Shown: positions 12,147 through 24,240, counted from the stretch's first letter. The stretch: DNA of 64,000 nucleotides from Dipylidium caninum (GCA_017562135.1 QEYB01001210.1:1-64000); one strand, 5' to 3'. The notes: generated from the letters alone by a model not told the origin. Translations and numbers: made by a program.

Positions 12147-13774
12147 ACACCTTGGTGGATGCACAGGTAGGGTTAAAATGGGACTTAGATAGGAAAAAAT
12201 TATTTCCAGCACAACATTACACCGTTTGCCTTGATTGCTGCGGCGAAAGTGACTCTTATCAGTTATATCAGTCGGTAGAAGAAAGAGCATTCGTGCGAGT
12301 AAAGAAGGTCCATTTAAATGAAAGGCTGAAGAAAGGCCATGAAGTGAAGCCTCCTGTTACGAGATGCTTATGGCTGTTTATAGAAAGGTTTTACAGTCTG
12401 AGGGTGTGCGGGGACGGAAGAGTGGTCAACTTTTCTCCTAACATGAATATTCGCCTTGGCAAGGAAGGCAGTGTGCAGGTGGAGACGAGGAGGAACTCAG
12501 AAGGGATGCGACACGGCCAAACGAAGACAGTCAACTCCTTTCATCGATGACTGCACCACCCGCCAATTGAACAGCACCTACTTCACCTCGTGCCGAAGTC
12601 GTTATTTACGTCAACACCTACATCCGCCTTCGCGATGCTGTCGCCATCCAACGGCATCTCCTACGCCTTCCCAGCTAACCATTCCCACCTTCCACATTAG
12701 ACTCATTTAGCCATGCTTATTGTTCACTTAGCTGCTTGCTACTCAGTCCTTTCACTTGCTTGATCAATCGCTTTAGACGTGAAATTGATATGTGAACAGA
12801 TTGTCGCAATGCTTATTTTGAATCTGTCAAAAGAGGACTTTGTTGGGGTATGCGAGCCACCCATTTTTCGATAGTCTTCTCCTGCGTGAATAATAGCTTT
12901 CTGGGTGGTCGCGAGGCTTCATGTAGCTTCTGTTAATTTCACCTCTGATATGGTGTAGGCTTTACAACGCACGAGATTATGAGGATTAACGAGGTTATCG
13001 AAATCGCCGAGAGATTTTCCTCCTGGTTTGCAGAAGAGGCTTCTACTTTTTCCAGGTAGAAGTGACATTTTATGCCCGTCGATCAAGAGAGTTCGACTCG
13101 CTCGAGGCAGAAACAAGCACTCCCCATTACTAGAAGATACAACTTTGAAAACGATAATCAACAATTTCTAATTAAAGCGCTTCAATTGTCCACGGGTATT
13201 GATTTCCACTTGCCCCTTCTTTACCGACGGCATTGAAGTAATTTCAACAAACATTGAATTCTCCACTTCCTCCCTGTTATTCATAAACAGATGAATGCGA
13301 AGTGGCGTTGACTGCATATTACTCTATGACAGAGAATGTGCATACTCGGCTGCAAGACTAAAGGGAAGAAACATCTACTCGCCTCTAAGTGATTTTTTGC
13401 AGTTGTACGATTTTACCACAAGCCTATCGCGCAATAGAAGGGCTTTTGAAGCCGGTACATGTCCTCGGCACCGTCTTCCACCTACACAACTCCAAAATCA
13501 TCACACAAGTCGTTCCTTACTACTACTACTACTACTTCATTTCCCTTTCAACCAGATGATTTTCGTCTAATGAAGATCAAGTGAAATAGGTGCTAATAAA
13601 TGTGTCATGACTTCGTGCTTCCACCTGCCTAACCGTGATGTGGAAGTGGGAATGTATTTAACAGTGCATTAGGAGTTAGACACTTTGTATCCTCGGACCC
13701 CACTGTTACACCTTAGCGGTTGAAGGTGCGGAAAGTGGCAAGAAGGCAGGAGTTGAACAGTTAGTTGCATTCAT
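12147..13774. other. Gene-free stretch
   Basis: No gene recognised on either strand. It holds a short (TAC)n run at about 13517-13536. The sequence just before 13775 grades into repeat R1. Confidence 0.45.
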
Positions 13775-16500
13775 CGTTGCATTTGTCGATGTATTTAAAG
13801 AATGCCACGACGCACCCAGCGACCCCTGGCCAACAACTTGCACCTTCCAAAGAACTGCATTCACTGCTCTCACAAACTGACATCACAGCGACAACGGCCA
13901 AAGCTTTCTGCTCTGCACAACTTCATAAAGGTGGCTAGTGCTATTTTTTGCGAATTTTGCACACGCCCAACGGCTTCCTACACTCAAGTGTCTCCTTTCA
14001 CTCCAACTCGCCTCCCTTTCATTTCGCCCCATCGCGCCCCTCTGCCACCCTCATCGACAGTTTTGCTGGTAGATGATGGACCAAACTCTGACCTGTCCAC
14101 TGTCCCCTTGACATTCTAACTGAACTCCCCTTGGCCAGAGAGGGGTGTTCACGGTTGGCTGTGTCTTCCAGTTGGAGGCGTGCGCTAAATAATGAGGCTA
14201 CTGGGATGAAGTGGAAGAAAGAAGGCCAGTCACATGGAAACATCCGATGGGGGTTCCTCTTCGACACGGTGGTTTTGTCACCGCAAAGTTGCTTTGGTGT
14301 CCGCGCACTACGCCTTTTGCAGGAGGCAGTCTTGTCATGGCCGTCAACCAGGCACCTAGGCTTCGCGGTCTCGTGAAGCCTAGGTAGGAAACTTGATGAG
14401 AGGAAGGGAAAATGGTGGGGATCTGGGGCGTTCTACATACCGGTGTAATCGGGGTGGAGTAAAGGCCATTTACGTGTTGATGAAGGCAACTGAGTGCTGC
14501 AATTGTGAATAAATCGGCAAATTAATCCAATCAGTTGAACCCATCGACCTACCCATTCACGTGCATACCACTCTGTCGACCCCCTTGTCTTGCCTGAAGA
14601 CGTACTGACATTGTCGGGACAGAGTTGACATTGGGAGCGCAATACGCATGGACAGCATTCGTCATCTCTTTGACTGCATTGCTGAGTTGACGCTTAAGTG
14701 GAAAACCTGATTACCTCGGGAAGACGTCTCACTTCAGCCTAACAAACCGTCTCAGAGGCGTTCTCCCTGGTAAGGGACGATTGGACGAGCGATGTGGACT
14801 CCTCTGTCTGGCGTGGAGGACTGAACGCTGCCCAGCAATGCCAGCCAATGCGAACTGGCAGGAGTGACTACTTACAGGTGGGCGCTGGCGAGTGTCGTGT
14901 GGGAAGTTTGGTAAAGAAGGCGAACCGCCTTGGTGGGGTGGGGATAAAAGCGAGGAGGATGGCGGCCAGGAGACAAGCCACACACCGACGATAGACTCCT
15001 CCTCTGCTTATCAAGCTGGTACACGCTCCCTCCGTCGGCCTTCCCCAAGTCAATCAAACTGTATCTGTTTTGCTCGCTCACAGTGTTTACAATTTCATGT
15101 GGGCGTGACAAACAGTCTTGTCTGTGCTCATGAGTCAGCACTTGAGAAAGGGCGAAGCGAGTAGAGGAGTGTATGGTGTTTCGTAGAGTGGGATGAGAAG
15201 GAGGGAAATCTAAGAATAACGGTTGTCGTATCACGTGAAGATTTACTAAAATTGCTTGGTGAAAGCGCAGTTGGAAATGGTTCGAAAAATTTAAAGCAGA
15301 GGGTTCCGACCCTTTTGATTAACCTCGTTCTGTGCAACCGTCTTTGACTAACGACGATTTTGTTTAGACCATGTAAAGAGCAAGATCCTCTGCCCCAACA
15401 TCGGAGATCGTAGAAAACCTTAATCTAGTCAGAGAATCAGGGTGCCACATGAATAAATTGCTCGCTAAGGACGTAATCGAGCCCTCGTTCAAGCGGATGA
15501 TAACATGGAGTGAAAGTTGATTGCCTACTGAAAAATTACATATCAAAGAGCACATTGGGGACCAGGAGAAGGTAGCCCTTATACCTCTACAACCAAATTT
15601 ACCTCCGAATAAGGGAATATTGCGGTGTGTATGGTGGGGCACTCAAGGACTAATGGATTATGAAGAAGTATTGCCAGAAATTGGATGATTTCGTCATAGC
15701 AGTTGAAAAAAGAGGTCGACAATGTTCAAGAGGGAGAGCATCGTACTGAGTGAGAATAATGAGGAGCCAAATGCTACTTTCGGGACTCGTCAAAAATTTG
15801 AGAACGAGGCCGAGAGATTCGCCGACTTGCAACCATTTGAATATCATTTTTTCTTGTCCTCACAAATTTCATATGGCAGAGAAGAGTACGGAAATAAATA
15901 AGCTATTTAACAAGGACTGGTTGAACTTTTCACATTAATAAATGCAACGTTTTCAAAAATGGAGTATATAACTTGCTCTTAGGTCTACAAAGAGTCAGTT
16001 GTACATTACATAGTTGTTGGTGAGGAAAAATACAATTTGTTTTATGTCCAAACAGAGTTAAACTGTCCGACAAACCTCAGCCTGCTCCTCCTCCCCTTGC
16101 CACCTCTTCATCTCAGAACTTACGTCTTCATATCGCGCACCTCGCATCATCAGCTTCTCCGCTCACTTTCTCACTTTATTCGCACTCAAACGAGGTGGAG
16201 CCGTGGATGAGGGTGAGACGACTTGAGATACGGGCAGAATCCAGACTACTTTTTCCTCACCACAACTCCGTCCCCGTAGCTTGCGCGACTCAGGCAGTAG
16301 GAGCTTTGGAGGAGCGCATTCGCTCCACGGCATCCAGTAGAAGCGAATCGTCCCCATTTCCTCTCTTCCGTAAAAATGACCAGAGAACGTGGAGAAGTTT
16401 CCCATTCTATACCTTCAAACCCTTTCATCTCGCTTTCTTTTCCATATGTTGTTTTGCGACGGAATAAAGAAGACAACTCGTGGAATTCTTCCAATTTATT
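13775..16500 (+). repeat. Long interspersed repeat R1, copy 1
   Basis: Collinear with 37305-40560. Shared blocks along its length: AAAGCTTTCTGCT / AAGCTTTCTGCTTTGC near 13905 and 37425; GATGATGGACCA... / GGTGATGGACCA... near 14075 and 37590; AAGACGTCTCACTTCAGC near 14723 and 38212; GAGTGTCGTGTGGGAAG near 14890 and 38991; ATGGTGTTTCGTAGAGT near 15173 and 39276; GAGCAAGATCCTCTGCC near 15379 and 39493; AATAATGAGGAGCCA near 15755 and 39924; TCGCACTCAAACGAG near 16180 and 40380. Copy 2 carries about 610 bp extra (38345-38955). No coding domain is conserved between the copies, so it looks non-autonomous or very old. Confidence 0.85.
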
Positions 16501-16639
16501 GTTACATTTGACTGGTGGAAAGAATAGCTCGGGTGTCATTATTTCCCAGATTAATTGCCTCAGTGTATTTCGTCTCAGAATTCTACACATTTGTGCACTT
16601 AATAGGCGGGGGTTGTTCAGACAGAGTGGTGGGGACCAC

Positions 16640-17560
16640 GAGGGGCGTGTGGGAAACAAATGCGCAATTAAGGTGAAGTGCAAAAAGAAAGCCAACCATC
16701 TTGGTGGGGCGGAGATGAGGGACGAAGGCGTTCATGAGACAATCCACATTCACCGACAATAAAACTACCTTCTGATAATCCTGCATTGCGCACTCTTCGC
16801 GAGCTGTTTGTAGGCAGCCCACCAAACTTGATCACCGCCTATTCGATCGCTCACGCTACCTTGTGGACGAGTATCGCATTGCAAAAATGCAAACTGCGGG
16901 TGGGTCATGGCGTGTCCAAACCCCCACGAGATCGACCATGCAAATTGTCTCGAGCAAAAGTTGTCCTCAATGGCAGGTTTGCATGTGAGAATTGTTAGTT
17001 TTCGTCCCAATCCAATGCACACCGCCCTGTCTCTGTTCTTTCGGCTAGCATAGTACTTTTGTTGTTGCTTTGATCCGACAATCTGCTTCTTCAAGTCTCG
17101 CTCCAACGAAACATCAGCTCTTATTTACCTAACGCCACTCCTTCGCTCTGCTATCTCTCAGACCTCAGGCCGAAAACCGAGTTGACAGTCTGGGTCAGGC
17201 AGGGGAGCGAAAGTAGCATCTGCGGATACCGAGGTGTGAGGAGAGAGGAGTGAGGCGAGAGAGCTGGAAACGCAACTGAAGTGGGCCATTGAGCGGTGGC
17301 CACGCCTCTGAATTGGTGACGAGTACCTGTCTGTCTCTCTACCCTGTCCGTTCTAAGGAATGAGTGACATTTTTCGACAGATTTGACGGAGAGTAGGCAA
17401 TACGCGTGGACATCATTTGCCACCTCTTTGGGCGTCTCCTTCAGCCAAAAAGGCTGTCTCATATGCGTTCACAATAGGGAAGAATGAGTGACCAGGTAGC
17501 GTGGACTCTTCTTCCTTTTGTCTTGGGAGTGATGGAACACGGCGGAGTGAATGTGAGCAG
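16640..17560 (+). repeat. R1 fragments, rearranged
   Basis: 16660-16790 matches 38985-39130 (GAGATGAGGG..., ACAATCCACATTCACCGACA). 17290-17560 matches 38060-38310 and 14590-14800 (ACAGATTTGACGGAGAGTAG, TATGCGTTCACAATAGGGAA). The order of the two pieces is swapped relative to the full copies, so this is a rearranged fragment pair rather than a third collinear copy. Confidence 0.65.
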
Positions 17561-18355
17561 GAAAGTCCCAACTAAAGGAAATGCGGGTGAAAACACGACA
17601 GGCTACCGTCCAGAGGCAAGTGGAAGAGAAAGTAATTGTTAAGGGAGAGGTAGTAAAAACGTGTGCTGCGACACGAAATCATTTGCAACAGTCACATACT
17701 TGGACCAAAAATGCCCCGGATTCATGCTGAACTCCAAATGCTTCTCTTGTGAGCGTTAAGTTCCTTCGGTCAGAGACTTCGGTGGAGGAAGAAGAGGAGA
17801 ACAGGGGAAGGAATTTGGCGATAGCGATTGCTCAAGAGTGGGGGAGTGATTGACGGCATCTGGCTATATGGATGTCGAGCAAAATGATGGTTTATGCGAA
17901 ACGAGTTAGAGGCTTTCCTCAAAGCTTAAAAACCGCCATTGCATCAATGCTTCCTGACACAGGCGCCGTACCTCCTCAAGATCAAAGCTCCATGGGAAGT
18001 ACGTTTTCTTAAAAGATATATCATCACCCGTCCATATGTACCAGCAGCCCTTTGAATGTCGCAATCTTCCAAGTCTACCCAAAGGCGGTCTACTCTGTGG
18101 AGCAGCAAGAGGACGCGAGTGAGTAATGTCTGAAGCGATATGTATAGTCTTCTGCCAACACTCTCTCGAATCACTCCACGGTGTGTTGGGTACACTGGGC
18201 AGGAAATCAGAAGTGTGAGCTCACTTCGGTGAAGAGATTAACAACTTTCGAAGTGAATTGCAGTAGGGTGTAAATGATCTCAGTAACATACTGACTATCG
18301 CCTATGTGGTGAGTGCTAAGCGAAGTTTCAATCAGGAAGACTTGTTCTGTGAATA
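17561..18355. other. Gene-free stretch
   Basis: No gene, RNA or repeat recognised; only short frames on both strands. Confidence 0.4.
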
Positions 18356-18359
18356 GATC

Positions 18360-18640
18360 TCATCAGCTGACATCCTGTCACAGTTGACCAATGAGCCATG
18401 ATGCGACTGGACCACTCAAAGTTGACGACTGGTATCCGCTCCCCAGTGCCTTCTCGGGTGGACAGCTTGAGCTGCAGTCAGAAGGACTAACTGATTTTTG
18501 TGCCTATTTAAGGCTCTACACGGGACTTCTCAAACCGACCACGTAGGCGCTGCAAGCCGCGCTTTCGATTTCGTCCTGTCTAGCTGCAATCTGTGCTCGG
18601 TGGTGTGAAAATGCTGTCTGCGGAGCAATCCCTGAGAGAA
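18360..18640 (+). repeat. Interspersed repeat R2, copy 2
   Basis: Matches 42880-43140 and 40586-40850: TTGACCAATGAGCC, CGACTGGACCACTC, GGACAGCTTGAGCTGCAGTC, the box TATTTAAGG at 18505-18513, CGGGACTTCTC, CGACCACGTAGGCGCTGCAA and TTGCTGCAATCTGYGCT-like sequence. The match fades after about 18640, so this is a 5' part of the family. Confidence 0.8.
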
Positions 18641-18740
18641 GCCATGTCGCCCATTTGCAAATGCTTGTGTACCAGTATAGAGAAGCTAGAGGAGATGCAG
18701 TGTACTGCTTCGTAAATGTCCTTGTCCCATCGCATTCCTA

Positions 18741-19984
18741 ATCATTTGAAGCACTCACCAGTAATTTCAACTTTCCACACGCCTTCTAGTCGGCGAGACT
18801 TCGTTTTGACACACGAGAATTAGGTAACCTTCCTCACCATTCGGCAGGAGATTTAAGTGCACAGTCGTGAAGGTGTGGACAGAAATGACCTTCTCCTCAC
18901 TGTCGCAAGACGAGGTCATGGAGCTCGAGAAGTAAAATAAATGTCGAGGTTTGTTCTGCCTGCACAGCCTCGTCATCATGCTCCTTTATCTCACCAGAGC
19001 TATAGAACACGAAACTGTTCGTGAACTTTAGTCTAGACCAGATAGGCACTGGTCATCTAGGCGGTTGGAACACTTTCTGAGGCTGCACAGCGTTCGTGGT
19101 GGTGGTGGTGGTGGTTTTGGTGCAGACAAGATTCAGTAAGAGTCTCCCCTTCCGAGAAAAGGAGATATGAAGTTGGAAACTAAAAGGCAGGTGTTTTTGT
19201 TTAAGCAGTCTTCAGATGGAACTTAGATGGATGCATTGTGACGTCCACCGGCTCATAGTGATGAAGAGGAGTAGGAAGAAAAATTGAGGACGACCACTGT
19301 GGAATTCGCTCCACCACACCAACGCTGTTGCTTTGACACCAACTTTACCGCATAACAATGCAGAACGACGTTTTGGGTTTTGAGTTATTAAAGGCATCTC
19401 CATCAAGTCGACGAACCGTTTTAATGCTTTTCCATTATTCTGGTCGTCCTCTTTTCCCTTCCTGCGTCTCCAACACTTTTACCCAATCACATCAGAAATT
19501 CTTCGACACTCAAAAGAAAGAGTTGTAGGGCGCATGTGAATTGCTCAGTTGTACCTCTTATAACGCATGTGAGCTAAGCTGACGGCACTAATCTCCCACT
19601 CGGTAAGCAACGGCCACCGCCTCGCCGGCCCAGCACAGGTTGAAGGCGGCGGCCTTCGGCGTGTAAATTGTTTGAAGATTGGACCCATCCCGGCAGCTTC
19701 ACCAACTCGGTCAATTACTGCTGCCGCGTCTAATTGCCAGACATATGGGTAATGAGAAAATCCTCAGCTCACCGAGGACCACCAAAATTAGGCGGTTATA
19801 TTTAATCGTTCACCAAAAATGAAATTATATTTGGATGCCCACCCACACGTAACTTCAGTAAATCAAACTAAATTTACGTGTGCAGCACGTGTGCGTGCCT
19901 GCACAGTCCTACCTACAGGGTTGGCTAGTAATTGAGGGCAGATGTTAAGAATGAAAACCCAAACAACTTCTAATCAAGATACTG
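18741..19984. other. Gene-free stretch with a GGT microsatellite
   Basis: Contains (GGT)n at 19096-19115. No gene recognised. The minus strand between 19600 and 19990 lies where a paralogue of the 20764-20973 gene would be expected from the flanking duplication, but no signal-peptide frame is present. Confidence 0.45.
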
Positions 19985-20000
19985 ACACCCCTCCTCTCCC

Positions 20001-20007
20001 TTTTATA
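20001..20007 (-). promoter_or_regulatory. Orphan TATA-like box, minus strand
   Basis: Minus-strand TATAAAA in the context CTTTTATACTCC (plus), identical over 12 bases to the box upstream of the small secreted-peptide gene at 20764-20973. No matching coding frame follows it on the minus strand, so it is either a decayed promoter or a chance match within a duplicated flank. Confidence 0.45.
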
Positions 20008-20029
20008 CTCCACTCTATCAGTCTTATGA

Positions 20030-20490
20030 CACGCCAAATTCCGACCACTTTGAAGCTCTAATGAGGTTTTCGGGACAATCTTCGAATGGCTTGAGTTGAA
20101 AAATCAGATGACTATTTCCACCCGTACATTACCTACTTTTGCAAGGGGAGATTCCTTATGCCAGTTCAAACTCGACCAACTTGTTTTCCAACTTGTGCTA
20201 CTTAATTCGGAATGAGTAAAATAAAATGTTTTGTTCTTGATGTTATTAAGGAATTAAACGTAGGGGAAAAGTGTGCCACCATCAAAAGCGGTTCCTCATC
20301 GTCCAAGGAAATAAAATCAAGAGGATTCATATTGCACCTCCTCTCGTCTCACTTTGTGACGAGGGTCCGATTAAGCTCCTGCTCAGTAGATTTTCGTGCT
20401 CCAAGAGTTTGTATCGCTGTCAGGAGCATCTTCCGGCAAGCTGGCGTAGCAGGCGCATTAGTGCAGCGCGACAGGTTTTTGACACGCAGT
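20030..20490 (+). repeat. Local duplication, copy A (5' flank)
   Basis: Matches 21190-21610 on the same strand: ACCACTTTGAAGCTC / ACCACTTTAAAGTCC, AATGAGGTTTTCGGGAC / GGTGAGGTTTTCAGGAC, CGTCTCACTTTGTGACGAG / GGCTCACTTTGTGACGAG, TTTTCGTGCTCCAAGAG / TTTTCATGCTCCATGCG and TTGTATCGCTG in both. It lies upstream, in minus-strand terms, of the TATA box at 20001. An ATG-led plus-strand frame 20212-20805 (197 codons) runs through it. The corresponding frame in copy B (21438-21641) keeps related residues such as SHFVTR and VCIA/ACIA, so weak coding on the plus strand cannot be excluded. Confidence 0.75.
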
Positions 20491-20763
20491 ATATACGCCG
20501 AATATCAGCGAGCGGATTTCGAGGATGTAGACCGATGGAACCCTGTTCGAGTTGACCACCTCGAAGTCCCTCCACCTCCACCTCTACCTCTACCGACTCT
20601 TCCTAGAGCTCGTCCACCGCCATTACCCAGCCCAGAACAGAAATCCTCATTTCCCACCGTTTTGACACAGTTGGCCAGTGTGAGAGCAAGCAATTTATTG
20701 GCGGTACCCCTGAAATCTACGTGTTATAGACCGCCCCAAATCGAAGGGGAAGGATGCACGAGT

Positions 20764-20973
20764 TCAATGAAGCTCCTCCAACAGCTTGGGAATTTGTTCT
20801 ATTAGAGGGCTGTCGGCACAGATCTCTCTGAATCTGGGGTACTTTGCCATGGCCGAGAGCATGTCCATCTCCAAATCCGTGCACTCGGGGTGAGCTGCTT
20901 GAGCAACCGGCGTCAAGGACTCCTGATTGGCCATGACCAAGGCGACGCAGATGAGAATGCTTAAGGGCTGCAT
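20764..20973 (-). CDS. Small secreted peptide, 69 residues, AgB-like in outline
   Basis: A complete ATG-to-TGA frame on the minus strand. Residues 1-15 (MQPLSILICVALVMA) form a clear signal peptide; the mature part is about 50 residues, acidic and predicted helical, with two cysteines (in PECTD and EICAD) that could pair. The tail ADSPLIEQIPKLLEEL has the amphipathic spacing of the small helix-rich lipid-binding antigen B family of tapeworms (DPL...LLKELEE). That likeness is short and the cysteines are not typical of the family, so the family call is only a suggestion. It looks intronless, whereas antigen B genes usually have one intron. A TATA box lies about 45 bases upstream (21017-21023), which supports the start. 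The flanking DNA is duplicated, hinting at a gene family. Role, if real: a protein released to the host-parasite interface. Confidence 0.6.
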   Translation of the reverse strand: MQPLSILICVALVMANQESLTPVAQAAHPECTDLEMDMLSAMAKYPRFREICADSPLIEQIPKLLEELH

Positions 20974-21016
20974 TGTCGTGTGATTGGTAATGAGAGACTC
21001 ACGCCTCTGTTCCCTC

Positions 21017-21023
21017 TTTTATA
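21017..21023 (-). promoter_or_regulatory. TATA box of the small secreted-peptide gene
   Basis: Minus-strand TATAAAA in GGGGAGTATAAAAGAGGG, with its near edge 44 bases from the ATG at 20973. This leaves a 5' leader of roughly 15-20 bases if transcription starts about 28 bases downstream. Confidence 0.6.
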
Positions 21024-21189
21024 CTCCCCTTTGGGCGGTCCAACGAACAATTACATTTGAGGATGAATTGGTCTCTCGAGGTTGGTCCATATTCATTCGA
21101 GTAGAGCTCTGAGAGGTTATCTACTAATTGTTTGTCATAAGAAAGACTGGAATGTTTGATATTTTCCCTTGCCAGTCATTGCTGTCCTA

Positions 21190-21610
21190 GGGACACCCAA
21201 TTCTTACCACTTTAAAGTCCTGGTGAGGTTTTCAGGACTGTGTGCTACTGGTTTGGGTAAAATACCAATGACTCTATTTCTAACCTCGCACATTACCTCC
21301 TGCCGCAAGAACAGATTCTGTCCTGCAGCACTAACTCAATTCACCTGTTTTCTGGTGTTTGCTACTGAATAGGAAACGATTAGCATAAAATGACCATCAG
21401 ATGCCGCGAAAAATTTCAACCGGTTACTTAACGCTAAATGGAGGCAAAGCCAAGCAAACCCAAATTTTACGTCTTGTCGGCTCACTTTGTGACGAGGGGT
21501 CCGGTAAACACCTGTTTAGCAAATTTTCATGCTCCATGCGCTTGTATCGCTGACAGGCGCCTCTTTCAGCAAGTTAACCTGGTAGGCGCAGCAATGCAGC
21601 CAGATGCTTT
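21190..21610 (+). repeat. Local duplication, copy B (5' flank)
   Basis: Second copy of the segment at 20030-20490, here upstream (minus strand) of the intact secreted-peptide gene. Relative to copy A it has about 130 extra bases between the TATA box and the conserved part. The duplication period is about 1.1 kb. Confidence 0.75.
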
Positions 21611-21649
21611 GTTGTTGTTGTACGGTAGAAATCTTATATAACATCAAGC

Positions 21650-22350
21650 TTGGTCCTCTTGAAATCACTCAACGCTGAAATCACTGGACGAAGACCCTGC
21701 GACGTCTTGGGGAATGAATGTGCACGCGATTCCTTCGACTCTCCCGACGAACATATGGAAGAAAGGGTTGGCGACAGAAGAGCATGTCTCTCTGGTACAG
21801 CATGGGGGCGACAGGCTGATGGACCTCATGAAGCCACATTTCTCCTTATTTAACCTGTCACATGAGTGTCATAACGGCAGTTGCCAGGGCAATGATTAAA
21901 ACTGCCTCATCGCTTTCATTGAACGTCAACCGTTATAACACTGTCGCTATAAATTATACCGGCTACCGAGTCTGTCTTGTCCACTTCCAAGTTGTTTAAT
22001 GGAGTATTTCTGTAGGCAGATTAGTCGATTAAAATGAAGTAAAAACTTCTGAATATGACTTGGAATTACTGCCTACGTGGATGATATATGGCCTGTCACC
22101 GGTGTGTACCGAAATGTAATAACTCCTCGATTCGACTAAAAAGGTAACATGGTGTTCCCATGTTGACAGTATGGCCACCTGATAGGTAAGTTGCATGCAT
22201 TAAAAAGCCGTCTTTGGAGAAAATTCATGTGATTTAAGCTACTTCACTAAGTGAATAAATCTTGGGGCTTTTTCTCAGGATGTCTGAATATCCATGAAGT
22301 TTCCTATGAGATGTCTTAATTTGCGATTGTCTTCCCCATACTAGAGGACA
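21650..22350. other. Gene-free stretch
   Basis: No gene recognised. AT-rich around 21900-22320, with AATAAAT at 22252 about 100 bases before the next peptide frame and CCCCATACTAG (possible 3' splice site) at about 22334-22345. Confidence 0.4.
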
Positions 22351-22470
22351 ATGACCTTCCGACTATCTCTTCTTTGTCTTCTGACCGTCGCGGTGCACAC
22401 GGCCAGGGCCGAGTCACTCTACGACATGCAGAAGGAGAAGGATAATGAGGAGGAGGAGGAGGAGTACTAG
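22351..22470 (+). CDS. Short acidic secreted peptide or first exon, 39 residues
   Basis: An ATG-to-TAG frame. The first 20 residues (MTFRLSLLCLLTVAVHTARA) are a textbook signal peptide with an AxA-type cleavage site. The remainder, ESLYDMQKEKDNEEEEEEY, is almost wholly charged and ends in six Glu encoded by a GAG run. After the stop the same frame continues as SEDEADASGPGNQQQ before two more stops, which suggests a longer acidic protein that has been truncated, or a first exon whose true 5' splice site I cannot place. Another frame from 22445 runs 77 codons but starts inside the GAG run and looks like a shadow. Cestode gene tracts are rich in small secreted genes of this shape. No family recognised. 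Confidence 0.45.
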   Translation: MTFRLSLLCLLTVAVHTARAESLYDMQKEKDNEEEEEEY

Positions 22471-23865
22471 GAGGAAGAAGAATAAAGTGAAGACGAGGCG
22501 GATGCGAGTGGACCAGGGAATCAGCAGCAAACGAGGATTTCCAACTAGAATATCCTTAAATTTATGCCCTGGGAGCCAAGTACGAAAGTGTAGGAGTCTG
22601 GAGAAACGCATCTTCTTGCTTCTGATCCAATACCTCGGCCTAATGGACGCCCGCGAAGCCAGTCTAGAGAAGTTATGAGGACTGAAGGCTGGGTTATCGA
22701 GACCTCCCCACCAGTTATAGATCTGTTTCCCGCTTCACGTATTTAGCGCCTTTTCTCCCCGCAGGTCATCTTTCAGCTGCCATCCCTGTTCACCAGTAAA
22801 TTTGACCTGGGAAAAAACTGTGTCCATCTGCTCACCGAGGCAAGGTTTTTTTGGCGTCATAATGAGGGTGCTAAACTCTTCACGCACAGAGTCGTTTGCA
22901 TTGTCCGCAGCACGGCGGATAGCGCTGTTAGCACCTCGGATACCGCGACTGTCTCACAGTTCCAGTGAGGGGGAAATTGACCGTCACACCCAAAGCCGAT
23001 TTTACGCTAAAATAGGCTAACGTGTGGTGGTGACAGGTGGCTGCACTCATGTCACCGTTCGAATAGGCAATCCTGAATTACGCTCGGCATGACCAAGAGA
23101 TGAGGCCAAAACCGAGACCATGCGATTGGACAAAATGGCCACAAGTGAGCGATTCCCAGGAATAGAGTAGAAGAAGTTTTCACTGGTGGAATCGGCAGCC
23201 GCAGAAACCGCGGGTGTCATTCATAGGGTTTGTGCTTTTCCTAGTGGGCTGAGATGGAGAGATTTCCTCCTCGTCCAAATTTCGCCCCAGAGAATAACAG
23301 TCCCTGCAGAGGAGGCGGTTGAACGTGAGGCGATGCAGGTAAAAGAAGTAAAGGACTATGGGATAAACGCGAACAATGAGCAGATTAAATTGCCTCAACG
23401 CAAAAGTTTCATTCTCATAAATTCATCTTCGGTAAAATATCCACGTCAGAAACCAAAACAACAGGCATAAGGCCGCGGTCGTGTACAGGAATGCTTAAAT
23501 TTTCCCTGGATCTGAAGGAAATTCAACGTGAGCACGTTATTTTTGTATTCACTACTTAACAAATAAGAGTGGTTTTACCGAACGCGCACAAGATTCTTCT
23601 CGGGACTATTTGTAGTCCTTTCAACATCCACTCACTTGCTGTTAAATACGACTGCAGATGACACCCTTTTGTCTGGTGGTCAAAGCTCACGTGAGAGATT
23701 CTCTTCCTCGGACACTTGGCCTTGAAATGCACATTTCAGAGCCCATTCCTTGTTACACTTTGTACTAATTGCCCAAAGGCAATTGTAATCAAAACGACTA
23801 AGCGACATCTTCACTCATGGGTGGTGGATGAAGCTGCGATCGGGCCACTGTCGCAAGCCAGGAAA
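22471..23865. other. Gene-free stretch
   Basis: Nothing I can defend as a gene. Frames at 22802-23020 and 23186-23470 are open, but the latter begins at GTG rather than ATG and neither shows a recognisable domain. Confidence 0.4.
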
Positions 23866-23869
23866 GGAG

Positions 23870-24240
23870 GCTACCTTTCCGCTGGTAGCGTGTGAAAATG
23901 GTAAATCGCTGGGACGAAGTATGGCAAAGAAGGCGAACCACATAAAAATATTTGGTGTGGTGTTCCTCTTCCATATGTTCGAAACACGTTGGGGATTTTG
24001 CTTGTCTCAAGATCACCCTGTTGTCTGCGTATAATACATGGCTTGAAGTCTATGCATTCAGCAGGAATCTCCTTCATAGCTGCATTCTCTAATTGACAGC
24101 AGGCAATTGCTCGTTTTCCCTTCAGATCCGGGGAACATCTCCATTGTGTCCTTTCTGCCTGCTCCACTCTGCCATTACGCACGTGAGGCGACCGCATTCC
24201 CGGCAATGTCCAACTCCTATTCATGTCTTCAGACTTGCAA
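23870..24240 (-). repeat. Interspersed repeat R4, copy 1 (inverted to copy 2)
   Basis: The plus strand here matches the reverse complement of 54930-55310: GAAGGCGAACCACATAAAAA versus GAAGGCGAGCCACGTGGCGA, then ATTTGGTGTGGTGTTCCTCT versus ATTTGGTGCGGCGTCCCTCT, CAAGATCACC, TATGCATTCAGCAGGA and GCCTGCTCCACTCTGCCATT with ACGCACGTGAGGCGA. The start also resembles short pieces of R1 near 14195 and 37690. Confidence 0.75.

Noticed and set aside
12044..12550. ATG-led 168-codon plus-strand frame
   Set aside because: Its first part is antisense to repeat R2 and the rest has no recognisable domain.
20212..20805. 197-codon plus-strand frame
   Set aside because: It crosses the duplicated upstream region and ends antisense to the secreted-peptide gene. 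Partial conservation in the second copy is noted, but a proline run and lack of context argue against a gene.
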